Assembly: GCF_000208745.1 (NCBI RefSeq)
Contig: NC_030858.1
Span: forward strand, 5,648,026 to 5,712,025
Reading direction: 5' to 3'
Length of the DNA stretch: 64,000 nucleotides
From: Theobroma cacao
Lineage: Eukaryota; Streptophyta; Magnoliopsida; Malvales; Malvaceae
Every line of letters begins with the position of its first letter. Position 1 is the first letter of the stretch. The notes under the pieces are model-generated. The model did not search any database, was not told where the DNA came from, and was given only the letters and a program-made list of their open reading frames with translations. Both the position numbers and the translations under genes were made by a program. Shown in pieces: positions 48,435 through 60,487 of this stretch.

Positions 48435-50840
48435 TTATAAATCACGAGCATCCGGACTTCTTAGGCCATTCAAGTTTTCAAGCTTATCTAGATAGGAAGC
48501 TTTTCTTGGAGTGCGACTAAATGGAGGCTTGGATGTTTTTTTCTCATAATCACTTTTCAAGTGGGTTTCTTGATCACTTGTGTTACACCTTGCGGAACCA
48601 ACATCCCAGCCCATAAAATCTGATAGTGTTGGTGTCTCTGAGGTACTCAACCTCGCCGCATCTTCATCTGTGTTCGAGGACATGTCGGATCTTGCTGGTG
48701 ATGATGTTTGAGTAAGCGAGTCGGCGTAAAGGACATCCTCAATTCTTGACATGACTGTATGAGCCAAGCTCTCTAGTATCCTTGAATAGCTCTCCAGAAT
48801 AGCTTGTCCTACATCCTGTGAAGTTAAAATGTAAATAAGTTAATCAAACTTGAATGCATTGAGGAAAAGATAAAACGCAGCTGCAAGCTTTCTGTACCCT
48901 GTTGTATTGGATCTTTGATATATCAAGCGCAGACTGTGGAAGCCCCGGAAAGTGCTGCTTGAGTAAGAGTAGGATAGTCTCTGCCCTCTCTTCAAAGAGT
49001 TCCCTCTTTTCCAAGCTGACACCGGAGCCCCAAGAGGACCTTCCATCTTTCTGGTTCATCTTCCTCTTCCATATAACAATAGAGGCCTCAATCCTGTTCT
49101 TAAGGTCAAGCACTTTGTGTTCTGTTGACAAGTCCATGGTTGACAGGAATTGCCCAGGATCAAAGTACTCCACTGTGATGCTTTTATAGATTGAATCACC
49201 AAGGCTTGCTCTTCCATTCTACATACACATGATGTAAAGGATCAAGTCAAAGCTACAACAATTCTATAAGGTTTTAATTGATGGGAGTTTCATTTCTTTA
49301 CCTTGGGGAGGGAATCGATGTAGCTTTCAGGGACCTCCATTTCAGATAGGACATTTGCATTGATGGTCATAGCTGCTTTTAATACCTGGTTGACAGACTC
49401 CTTTTGAGACAGCAGCCATCTTCGTGATGTCTCTGATAGCCCATTTGCAGGAACTTTAACAATTGGATGCCACCATTTGTCATCCCTCTGGCTGTTTTCA
49501 TTTTCTGGATCATCATTTTTGGACACATACCAAAATTCTTTTTCTTGTGCAAAGTTGTCAAGGGTCTCCTGTTCATTATAATTCGATCAGCAACCGTAGT
49601 GTTAATCTCTGGTATACCATCAAGTGATTTCATCAGATTAGAAACTAGAAGGATAAAGTTACCCACAATAAGCAATGTATCCAGTTTTCGCAGACCAGGT
49701 ATATTCACCAGCAGATCGCCCCTTTGTTTAGTGACCATAATCTATCAAGTTGAAAACAAGTTGTTGGGAGTTAATATGGTGAAATTGTAACCACGGTGCA
49801 ACATTGGAGTAGCTGTTTTAAGAACTATGACTTCTCCTAATATAGCTTGAAAAAAATATACATGAGAGAGAGATACCTACCTCCATGCTTGTTCCATCCT
49901 TCGATTTCTGTTCTGAAGGGACAAATTCAACAATGTGATCAGTTACAGATAAAAGCCAATCAATTTCTTTTCTCCACCTTGCTTTCCTTTCCGGAGCCAT
50001 AGGTTCTAATTTCCCTTGTTCTCCAAAAATGGATGCTGCATTATAATTGGCCAAGGCAGAGATGTGAATGAGAACGACCGTCAGTTAGGTGCATTCTTGT
50101 ACTATAATAAACTGGTAAAGTATCTACCAAAATACTACCAATAGGCTCATAATCAACCGTATTATTTTGTCATGAGGTGAGAAGGAAAAGCCAGAAGATT
50201 GCGCCATGGGCGTTTCTGAAACCTGTCGCTTCCACATTATATTTCTACATGGAAACATATGCATTTGGTAATTAGATTTTATACAGGAAGTCTACCTGCT
50301 AGGTTTGTCACGGCATTTGACAAAGCCAAAGCTGAAGAAACACCTTTTCCACCTCCTGACATATCTTCACCCAAAAGCAACTTGGCAAACCTTTCCTTCA
50401 TCAGTTCCATATCTGTATCAAGGGACAAAACATATCATTAGAAGGGTTATTAGCCTGATCTTAAGGGAAGAAAGACAGAAACAGACAGAGATAAATTAGC
50501 TCTCTTGTTCATAAGTGGCAATGAAGATAAATATTTATGGAACATGAATTGCAACTATGCTAATCAACATAGAAAGATGCTGAACTGCACCTGATTGTGG
50601 CCTCTCCTGGGGATTTCCTGGCCTAGACTCTCCTATATTTTGGTGCTCCATCGATTGGTCTTCTGCATTTCTCGTGTCGATACTCCTTGATTGCAGGCTA
50701 TCATCAACATTCTCCTCATCATCATCACCACCATCTGCGATCAGATTCTGCTGCTGTCTTCTTGAATTCTCAAGCATTTTCCCAATGTGGAAAGATCTCG
50801 AGCTCTGAATGCTGTACCGACGTGTTAATGTTCGAACCAT
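48435..50840 (-). CDS. ROP guanine nucleotide exchange factor (PRONE-type RopGEF)
   Basis: Exons in transcript order: 50840-50591, 50412-50296, 50035-49881, 49741-49667, 49568-49302, 49218-48898, 48815-48435; 521 aa. RopGEFs load GTP on plant ROP/RAC GTPases at the plasma membrane, for example under receptor-like kinases. The variable N-terminus ([10 protein letters not shown], then an acidic stretch near residue 40) is followed by the PRONE domain: [106 protein letters not shown] and [20 protein letters not shown]. The Ser/Thr-rich C-terminus ends with [19 protein letters not shown], a tail seen in several RopGEFs and thought to be regulatory. Which Arabidopsis RopGEF it matches was not settled. 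The exon 4 donor is ATT|gtgggt. The gene is complete and in frame. Confidence 0.93.
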
Positions 50841-53800
50841 TTTCGCTACAAGCTTCTCTTTGTGTTTCTTCTTTGTTTAACAACAAAAACAAAGAAGAAA
50901 CGAAGGTGAAAATGATTATAAATAAAAAAAGAAAAGTCTCCTTAAGTTTTCAGTTATAACAAATATTATATTCATTGAGTTGAAAAAAAAATAAGCAAAA
51001 AGAGGAGAACTACCCGCTTAAGATGAGACGCTAAAGATTGAAAAGAAAGAGTTTATCTGATTCTGCAGGGTTAAAAGAGATAGAGATCGAGGTGGTTAAT
51101 TCTTTTTTCTGTTTTTGCAGCAATGGAAATGTGGGGTGCATGCTTTCAGAAACAAAGCAGCATAAACTGTAAACGACAAAGATAGTCATTTTCAAGAGTT
51201 TTTGTCTTTAAAAAATAGTCAATTTTTGAGAGGTCAATGCTGGCAAAATGCCCGGGAAAAACGTACGAGCTTAACTGCTTTAACTAACTTTTTCTGTTCA
51301 GTTACTTTGGGCAGAGAATTTAGAGAAAAATAATAATACGGTCCCCGAACATTTGTCGTTTCATAAAATTTGATCTTTATAAAAGATATTCCCTGTCTCT
51401 CCATGACTGATCCATCCTAATTATTAGAGGCATAACCTCGTGGTATTAGGACCTAACCGAGGGCCAAAAGATCAAATAGCAGGATCCTTTCAACAATTAA
51501 GGGCCACGAGGAAAGATTCAATGAGGGATAAAGTATTTCAGATTTTAGATTTTAGTCAACCAAGATATTTTTGCATTGAACATAATTAAAGAAAGAAAGA
51601 AATCTAACATTGAAGATTGAGTCAAAGTAACTCTCTGAGTAGTGAGGAGGAGGCTGAACGACACAGAAGCGTGGAGATGATAATAATAACAGCCATGGCC
51701 AGGCCAAAGCCAGCGCCATACCAGCAAGCACATATATGAAGAAGAAATGATATTGGGAGCCTGCAGCTACTCATTTAATAAGAAGTGAGTTTGAACTTTC
51801 TTTTCCCACAATCATTGTTTGAAGAAAACAAAAAACAGAAAAGGAATGACAGCTTACTGTGCTAAACTTATTGACATTTTGCTTTATTAACAATGATCAA
51901 TGGCTAAAATTCAATGATAAGTTTGGTAAGTAGCTAATTACATTATCAAATTATAGCAAGTTCAATCCTATGCTTTCCTCATAATTAAATTTTAAGTAAT
52001 AAACTATTAGTAAACCTGAAATTTACATGAGAGTGGGGGCAGGGCAATGCTTACTATCAATTAATTGCCTTACAACAAGACAAAGTTCATTGCTGAATTG
52101 CAGTATAGCACATCCATTAACTACTAGTACAAGTTTTAACCCACTAGAGGAAAAAATAAAAAGCGAAGGTTAACCGACTAGAACTCTGGATGGCTTAGCT
52201 TCCAAAGATAGTGTACTTGATCTCCCTGGATTCATAACCCTTTTGTTAATTAAACTTTCAAAACTAAGGCAAAAGTTCGTCATCCTCCATTACTGATTTA
52301 CTGCTACTAACTTCTCAGATTCAACATTCCAATCCCATCCTTCTCTTTTCTGAGAACAATATTCCGTGATGGGAAGAGATTAAATATCCACCACCGACTT
52401 ATAATTTCGATATTATTATTGTCAAAGTTGTCATCAATGTTCCTTTCATCAAACATTAAATTTTTGACCAAATCTGCTACCGATTAATGTCCACCTAACA
52501 AGATTGTGAATTAATTACTACAAATTTGGAAACCCAACATGGCTGCAAATGTCAAATTTCCATATACCTTGTTTTGTCAATGTAAGCCATAATTTGTTTA
52601 TTCTTATTCAACTACCACACAGCACATTACATTCAATATAGAATATGTCCAAAATATTTAGACTAAAACTGTTGAATATAGAGTTAGTAGTAGCCACATA
52701 ACTTATAGTTAAGTAGGAAATAGTGATCTAAGATCCCTTCTCCCAATTAATTCCATGGATTTAAAATCGAATGGAGGAGGGCAACAATTCCCATGGCAAC
52801 AGCTTGCGAAAATTGGAGACAACTACGAGGAGGGCCATAGTAACTTTGTCTTCATATTTCACATGCCCCAACATCAAAATTTGTATTTACAGAAGCAAAA
52901 TAAATGGAAGTATATTTTGATTGTGAGACATTCCCGCGTGTTTCCTTTTTCTGAAAAGATTTTGGGTCCTATAATGGAATATAATGTCGGGAAATTTGTT
53001 GTTGATTTTTCATTCAAAAAATTTTTGGTTGGATTTGATTGCGGTATAGCTTGAACTTTTAGTTTATGATCAACAGGTTGGATAATTTTGTCTAATTATC
53101 AAGGTCACTTTGTCTATACTAATCTGATTAAGCACTTTTGGCACAATAATTAGAAGCCTTTTTAGCAAAAACGCCGTGCTGTAATTACATCACAAAAAAC
53201 TACAAATGTTTCAAGTTGAAAGCATGTGCTTGCAGCCCGCTTTAAGGGGAAGTGTGATGTAATTCTGAAGAGCATTTTGATGCTTGATTAAAGGAAATTT
53301 TCTTGTATTTTATGCTGTTGAATTATTGGTCATAGGGAATATATAGCCCCAGGAAGAAACAAACAGAAATCATAAAAATTACCACCCTCAACAAGAATTA
53401 TTATAGGCTCTTCTTAATCTTAATCAGTTGTAATCAGCCCTTAATGGATCATATAAGCAGCACTTGCAGGAAAACATGGCATAAAGCTAAGATGACATTG
53501 ATTTGTGAAGGATTTTGCACATGGATGCAGCAAAGATTCCAACTTCAAAGAAGTGCAGCTGTTCTTCAATATTTAATGCATTAGTTTCCCTTTATTTATT
53601 TATTTATTTTTTTTGATATTTTGGGAGGTCTCAATGGGAGCTAAGAAGCTGATTCAGGTATTTGGCTCATGGTCCAAAATGATATATCTATCAATGATAA
53701 CCTGAAAAAGCAAAAAGAAAAGAAAGAAAAATTGTAGGATTGAAGTTCAGAGGAGTTTCTGATGATGATCCCAAACGAATGTTACCTTTGCCTTTTTGGC

Positions 53801-54720
53801 TCAGCATGGGCGCATCAGGCATGGACAAAAGGGTTCTGTCAATTTCATTTCAAGTTGCAGATAACTTTCTTGGCTGAGTCCAAGTAGTAAAAGAAGTTTT
53901 GAAATTCAAACCATGGGCTTAGCCAATAACCTTTACTTGAGCACCAGCCAAAAGAAGAGGTGAGGATTCAATTACATTTATGATAGGCACCAAAAGTAGA
54001 AACACACTGTGCAGATAGACATATGCATATGTTGCAAGCGTCCCGTGACTGCATTAAACTGCTCAATTTTCAGCTCTTATGATTTTTTACCTGCTCACTG
54101 AAAACCCAGTTAGAAAAGGCAAATCTTGAATCAATTAAAGTTCATTTAATTAATAATGTGATGGTGAGAGGTGATTTAGACATGGGTGCAAGTGTTTTTC
54201 TCAAATGGTTTAGGAAAAAACCAGTTCTTTGATTCTTTTCCCTTACCTCCAAGGCATTGAGCCCTTGATTTCCAGTGAGAGGGCCCTTTAATGTTAACAT
54301 TGTGTATTATGTTAAAAGACTGAACAATTTGTTAGGTGACAGAAATGAAGAAAAATGGAGCTGGAGCCTGTTCTGAAACAAGTCCAAGATTCAAAGGCTT
54401 GACTCTTCCATTTCGGCAAACTGTTGCAGATATAAAATTGAAAGGTGGGCATGTGAAACGACCATAACTGAAGTGAAGGTAGTTACCGATGTAGTTAAAA
54501 GAGGAGAGAGAGAGAGAGAGTAAGAGAGATTGTAGTGCGCAAAACTTACCATCCCTTCCCTCGTCGTGCCTTTTGAACGGATTCGTTTCGTTCTCTCTCC
54601 CTGCAACGCGCGTACGAAATATAACTAAAAATCTCACACCCCCCATGAAATCACGCCGCTTCTTAATCTTCCTAAACGATCTTATTATCCCCATTTTTCC
54701 CATTAAACTAGACATTTATA
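50841..54720. other. Divergent intergenic region between the RopGEF and TRM-like genes
   Basis: RopGEF leader and promoter occupy the left few hundred bases. The middle is AT-rich with no supported gene; an isolated 99-codon frame at 52755-53054 shows no domain. A (GA)n run at 54501-54520 and CT-rich DNA at the right mark the promoter of the next gene. Confidence 0.45.
54501..54520. repeat. (GA)n microsatellite near the TRM-like gene promoter
   Basis: About ten GA units, with a (TC)n run at 54749-54764 downstream. GAGA/CT tracts are common in plant core promoters and leaders. Confidence 0.8.
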
Positions 54721-55521
54721 AACTGTATTTTTAAGACTTTTTCTTTATCTCTCTCTCTCTCTCTTCTTTGCTTTGGAAGAAAACCAGAAGGCTCCTCTAC
54801 CCTGTAAACACTCCTTCACTGCTTCACAAAGTCAATGCACCTCACAGCTTTTCTTTCTCTTTGGATCTGAGTCTCTGCTAGCTCACTTGCTGCAGGTCTG
54901 CACTCCCTGCGTAAATTCTTGGGTCTTGATTGTTTTTCTGCTTTGTTCTTTTCTTCTTCTTTTTTTTAATCTGCATTTTCTCATCTGGGTCTTCTTTCTT
55001 TTGCTTCGTTTGGGATGTTTCTGTTCTCATTCTTGGTTCTGAGTAGAGGGTGAAAGATTATACATGGGAATTCAGGTACTTGTGCACGATATATTGAATT
55101 TCCATGGAAAAATGATTCCTTGGCCATGAGTTTGTTACTGTTCATAAAGAAGATGACACTTTTGCTTTGTAATTTTATATCCTTTATCAGTGATGTAATG
55201 GGATTGTGTGAGGTAATCTTTCATGCTTATTTTTGGTCATACCATGGAAATTCTTTCTTGCTCAAATTTAGCACCTCCAGTTTTCAACACATGTCTCCTG
55301 GATTTATGATCAATACTAGTCTTAGGGATCTGTTTGGATAAGAAATCTCTGGAGATAAGACAACAGCTAAAGTTTGACACATTCAGAGAGGAATGGAATT
55401 TTTTTTTTCCATTTTTTAATGGCATTGCTTTTGTTTATTAGGGCGGCAGCTGATTAAGGTTTTTGCTTATGTTGTTTCCACTGAAGCAGAGACGAACAAG
55501 TGTTGTTTTTGTCTGTTTCAG

Positions 55522-55560
55522 ATAATCATTTCGAAAGACTGATTATAATATCCCGAGCAT
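55522..55560 (+). other. Probable 5' UTR exon of the TRM-like gene
   Basis: A 39-nt segment lies between a good acceptor (TGTTTCAG) and a donor (CAT|GTAAGC). The next acceptor (GGTTACAG) opens the coding exon 3 nt before its ATG. An earlier leader exon probably ends near 54896 (CTGCAG|GTCTGC). Confidence 0.4.
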
Positions 55561-55656
55561 GTAAGCATCATCTCATGAGAAACTTTTAGTATTGGTGGAT
55601 TTGGTCTTTTATTAGTTGTAAGCATCTGATTTTATAAATATTTTCGGTTACAGAAT

Positions 55657-58600
55657 ATGCCTCAAGACAGTCTGAGATCAGTTGTCTACAGATCATTTGT
55701 TACCTGTGATGATCCAAAGGGAGTCGTAGAGTGTGGAACAATTAGAAGGTCCAAAAGTGGTTCTGAGAAGATGGAGCATAAGAATGAAGGCCGGAAAGCA
55801 CGGAACAGATCAAACCTATGTGCGGCGCGCAAGGCAGAAAGAGAAGAGCTGGTGACTAAAGGGGCCATGGAAGAACTACATAGCTCATCTTCCTGTCAGC
55901 TCTTGGAGGTGTCAAAAGGAGCTCACAAGCTGAATCAGGTAATTGATTCATGGTCCAAAGGGCTATGGTATGATGGGCATTCAAAAGATATAGCCAAAGA
56001 TTTGTTGAAAGGAGCTCTTGATTTGCAAGAATCTCTACACATGCTTGGGAAATTGCAAGAAGCATCCCATTATATGGCTAGGTTGAAGAAGAAAGAAAAG
56101 GAAAAAAGTAATAGGGTGATAAATGACCAACTGATTCGGAGAACGAATTCAAGTGCAGCTGGAGAGCAAATTCACCCAACGAGATTCCAAAATCCACGGC
56201 TTTCCACTGATGGCTCTTCAAGAGATTGCATTGAGGAGCTTAGGAAAGTGATCAGAGACAGCCTAGCTAGGCAAAATCTATTGCCAAATATAAATGCTGA
56301 AGAAAAGAGATGCTTCAGTGGAAGATATTCAGACTCAGCTTCAGATATCCCATCTACAAGCTCAAGCCAATCTTCAACGGTTCAAACCGACAACTTTACT
56401 TCCATGGATTCATCTATCTCGTCAGCAGCTCTAGAGAAGAAGGCAAGAAGGCCAAGTTTGATTGCAAAGCTTATGGGCCTAGAAGAAATACCTTCAAAAC
56501 CATTGCAGACAATTTCACAGAGAGAGCTGGGGAGTAAGAAGATTTTCAGTCAACAGAGGCCTATCTATGAAATTGATATTCCAAAAGGAAGGAAGTCCCA
56601 ATCTGTTTCTCAGAAGGAAGATCCAGAGAGGAGGACGCTGAAGGACATCCTTGAGACCATGCATTTTAAAGGACTTCTGAAAAGCAATTCCATCAAAGAG
56701 ATTAAGTCTGATTCCCATCAATTAATTGATTTCTTTTCTGAACAGATGTTGGTTAATGATAGCCCACCTATTGTACTCATAAAACCTCGACATGATCCAC
56801 ACCTGCAACCTAAAGAAAAGTTTGTGCCAGCATTTCAGGAGGAGAGAAGCTTAAACGCAGAAACTAAGCTCAAAAAACTAAAAGTAAAAGAGGAGCCTCC
56901 TTCCAGAATAATTGACTCCAAGAATAGAGGTTTGAACTTCAAGGAAATGAGCAGAAGAGTGGAAGCAGAAGCAGAAGAAACTCCAGTCAAAAGACTTAGC
57001 CAGCAGGAAGGTGCTAAAGACAGCCAAGAGAAAGAGACCAGACCAGTGAACAAAGAAGTAAAGACTAAACAGAAGCTTTCTACCAAGATGAAAAGTTCAG
57101 GTCCTGTAACTCAGCCATTGCTGAAGAAAGAGGCAAATGACAAAAAAATTGATAAGATACCAAAACCTGCAATAAGCAGCAGGAAACCAGTTGAGAAGGA
57201 GGTCACAAAAGCAAAGAATTTATCACGGCCTAAAGATCAAGCCAAGGTTACTACTCCAAAGCCTACTAAGCCTGAAAATGGATCGAATGTTACAAAGAAT
57301 AAAGTTTCTAGTCAACGAAGTCCTACAGCTAACTCCCACTCTAATCGCATACCACAAGCTGTAGTTCATGGTCCCAGCGATCGGAAAAAGAGTCCAACAA
57401 AAAAGGAAAAGGCAGTGAGCAAGGCTACAGCAGCTAAAATAACTGTGAGTTGCTCAAGTTTGCATTCAGCTGTTATAATTCTAAATATTGTTAAACAGCA
57501 TGTTGAAATACGATATTTAAAATGCCTCTGCTACATGCATTGAGCTATGAAAAAGGATGAAAATTAAATGCAGTTTATCTTCTGTTCAGGCTGAGAAATT
57601 AGAATGCAAAGGAGGCGACAAGATGATTGATCTTACATCTGAAAAAGATACTGTTTTGGAAGGCTGTAGCACTGAAACTGCAGATCAAATTCCTACAAAG
57701 GGGGCAACAGAACACAGTGATATTCAGATTGGAGGTAATTCCCTTTTTGACTGAAAATTTATTAAAGCACAGTGCTGTAGTTGACATAAGTCAGCTGTCA
57801 TGTGCTCAAATTAGAGATGTAAATGCATACAGACATGCATTTCTGATGTAATTGCATGTAGAATGCATGTCATAATTAAATAATTGTGTATTGACATTTG
57901 CTGATTGTCTTCTGTAATGCTGACATCTCTCCACTCCAACAAGAACTTTTAGGGAAAAAACTTTAAAGGAATAAACCACGTAAAATTTTAAAAGCCACCA
58001 TCATGTTAAGGTTCATGTCTTCTAACACAAATTAGCTAACCTTAAAAGAAAAGCATGTAGCTTGGGAACAAAGTCAACTTGATACAGCACAAGACATGCT
58101 TTCATGTTGTAGTTACTTAAAGAGAAACTTATGGGGGATTGAATGAGAAAACATTTTAGGATCTCCAAAGTCATAGGTGGAGTTTTACCTTTTCTTCACA
58201 TAAATTTTCTTTTTCTCCATTTTGCTGATATATGGTATTTGGATTCAACTGTTAACTGCCTTGTAGGCAACCATATAATGGAATGTTTTCTGTTGAATTG
58301 AAAAAATACATTCTAATAGTTTAGTTTAAAAAAATGTACTTCTGTAATTTATGTGCAGAATGTAGATGCTTACCTAACAATTTCTTTTCCTTTTTGTTTC
58401 TTTTAGAACACCACGATAAGAGCGAGGGTTCTGTTAGTGATGTTATTCCGGTGACTACTGATGATCAAAACAACATTGTACCCATTGGAGAAGTTGATGA
58501 TGACCCTATCATTCCAATTGGAACCGACAATGAAAGCTTCACAATAGGGACCAGTCTAAAAGCTTTGCTATTGAGCAGTCCAGCTTTTCTCAATCATGCA

Positions 58601-59047
58601 GAGAAGCTTTTTGATCTTAATGTGAATGTCCCTACAACTCCACAAAAATTTGGCATCAGTGACTTTACAGATGCCAATGCACAACTCTCGATGGATTGTG
58701 CAAATGAAATTGTTCAACGAAGAAGCTTTCCCGATGCTCAAATGGTCTACCCTCCGTTATTAACCCTGGTTGGAAATTTCAAGAGTTATATCTGTCTAGA
58801 TCATTTGTTAAAGAAAACTTCTGATGGGGTTGAGGCTCTGAGAAGCTATAGTGAACTTGCTGGTGAGAACTATCCTATTGATAGTCTTTATGCAATGCTG
58901 GAAAGAGACATAAAGCACAGTGAAGTCCTAAGTGGAATATGGGACTTGGGTTGGAGGAAAGGATTTTCTGTGGATGACGCAATGCATGTTGTGGATGACA
59001 TAGAGAAGCAACTATTGAGCGGGTTAATTGAGGAGATTTGTGCCTAA
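55657..59047 (+). CDS. DUF4378/DUF3741-motif protein, TRM-like (TON1 recruiting motif family)
   Basis: Coding exons 55657-57444, 57590-57734 and 58407-59047 give 857 aa. The N-terminus MPQDSLRSVVYRSFVTCDD precedes a charged region. Near residue 265 is RRPSLIAKLMGLEEIPSKP, the VARLMGL-type motif of the TRM/LONGIFOLIA superfamily. A long Lys/Ser-rich disordered part follows (residues about 400-590). The third exon encodes a DUF4378-like end: VGNFKSYICLDHLLKKTSD, GIWDLGWRKGFSVDDAMHVV, and KQLLSGLIEEICA at the C-terminus. In Arabidopsis many TRM proteins bind microtubules and recruit TON1 and PP2A at the preprophase band; LONGIFOLIA members promote cell elongation. I cannot assign a TRM number. 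The frame is strong and the family fairly sure; the function is inferred. Confidence 0.82.
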
Positions 59048-60047
59048 GTTCTGCTTTACCAACTTGTTAAATGGTTGAACAAATGCACAGCTTCAAGAAG
59101 TCAGTGTTGGAGCATCGTAAATAAGCTTTTCTTTGTTTGACAAAAGGAGGCAGAGTTGGAAGTCTTAGCCATATATCTCGGATTCAAAATTAAATTTCAA
59201 ATGTGAAATTTTCGTTGCTGTTAGTGACGCATGTAAATTTAGATTCCTGGCACCTTGGTGTATTGATATCTAGATAAATTGAAATCTGTTCATAACCCAA
59301 GTCTTTTCTTTTTTTCTTTTCTTTCTTGTTAAATACATCATATGACCTAATGTAAGTGTCTTTGGATGAAAATATTCTTCAAATCTCATAAGTCGAGGTC
59401 AAGTAAGAAACTTAAATTTGGCCCAAACCAAAGAAATTTGCCCATTTACTCATTTAGACAATATTCACTCAATCAACCATTATTATACCTCCATATTTCA
59501 AGCTTTAATTTCAAAAGGGCACGGCAGCAACATTGTCTTATTCCATGCTTGACTGACTCGATCCCTTTCGGCAATGACAGCTACTCAAGCCTCAATCATA
59601 CATCTTTATTCATCATTTCTTGGGCTGCATTTTCTGCCAACTGCCAAAAGTCTATGAGAAGCAGCTTGCCCATTGAAAGAGACAACCATCATAAAACAAA
59701 CAGCGGGTTTCTTAATAACAATAATTACATTATTCTAATTTCATAGGGTATTTCTTTTAATCACATGCAGCAGAAAATGAAGAATCCCTTACCCTGCTTC
59801 TGATAAATTTGCAAACAGGCAAATTTGGAGTACCCTGTCTCTCTACCCATTCAGAATATGAAAGACAATGACATTATAACTACTACTATACCATTGAGCA
59901 GAACTTTTGGTAGCGGTCTCTTACTGCTACACATTCCTGCTTGTACCCTGAATCCCTGATGGCCAATAAAGCTGGTTTTGGTATGGCAGGCCTGGCTGTC
60001 TGCCCTTTGGCCTCCTCTCAGACTCTTCTTATCGTCGCACTAGGACT
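59048..60047. other. Convergent 3' regions of the TRM-like and dynein light chain genes
   Basis: No coding feature is supported. A 126-codon frame at 59366-59746 has no domain and lies in probable 3' UTR or spacer. Confidence 0.45.
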
Positions 60048-60487
60048 TTATGAAGATGCTCCCCTGAAGATAAGGAAATTGAGGGTCCCCAGAGCAAAAT
60101 AAACAAAAGTCCCTTTTGTATGAGTGAAGAAGCATCCAAAGTTTGAGCCTACCACACATTGCCATCCGCCTCCGTATCTCTTGTCAAATTCCTGAAAAAG
60201 TTTCCAAACACCCACCCATCTAAACAAATGAATATAGCTCCAAAGATGCGCCAAAATAAAGTTCGGAACGCCATCTTCACTCAAATAAAAGTGACAGCGT
60301 AGAGAATAACAAGTAATGAATATAGAAAACACTACTAGTAAATTAATACCTTCTTGATGTGGGCAGCAATTGAGATGCAGTCGGAAACATCATAGAGATC
60401 AAGAGCTTGAGAAGCAGAAGCCATGGATTGACTTTGCATCTTCTCTGACATGTCCGTCTCTTTTATCATAGCTTTGCCCTCCAACAT
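60048..60487 (-). CDS. Dynein light chain, LC8 type
   Basis: Two exons, 60487-60350 and 60191-60048, give 93 aa. LC8 proteins are dimeric hubs that bind short linear motifs; land plants that lack dynein motors keep them. Exon 1 encodes MLEGKAMIKETDMSEKMQSQ and then ALDLYDVSDCISIAAHIKK; exon 2 begins EFDKRYGGGWQCVVGSNFG and continues CFFTHTKGTFVYFALG, the canonical LC8 strands. The junction falls after the KK before EFDKRY, the usual place in plants. Several ATGs lie in frame (60487, 60469, 60454); the first is used here, and a later start would only shorten the variable N-terminus. The protein ends LNFLIFRGASS. Partners cannot be inferred from the sequence. Confidence 0.93.

Noticed and set aside
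49379..49738. 119-codon minus-strand frame inside the RopGEF gene
   Set aside because: It reads exon 4 in frame, then runs through the intron and into exon 5 out of frame. The spliced PRONE frame explains both exons.
52755..53054. 99-codon + strand frame in the RopGEF/TRM spacer
   Set aside because: Composition is unremarkable with no motif, promoter or neighbour support; a small gene cannot be excluded but is not supported.
53480..54300. Possible microRNA precursor in the spacer before the TRM-like gene
   Set aside because: No match to a conserved plant miRNA that I could recognise and no clear long hairpin arm pair.
59366..59746. 126-codon + strand frame after the TRM-like gene
   Set aside because: Low-complexity, Ser/Asn-rich translation of probable 3' UTR; no family resemblance.
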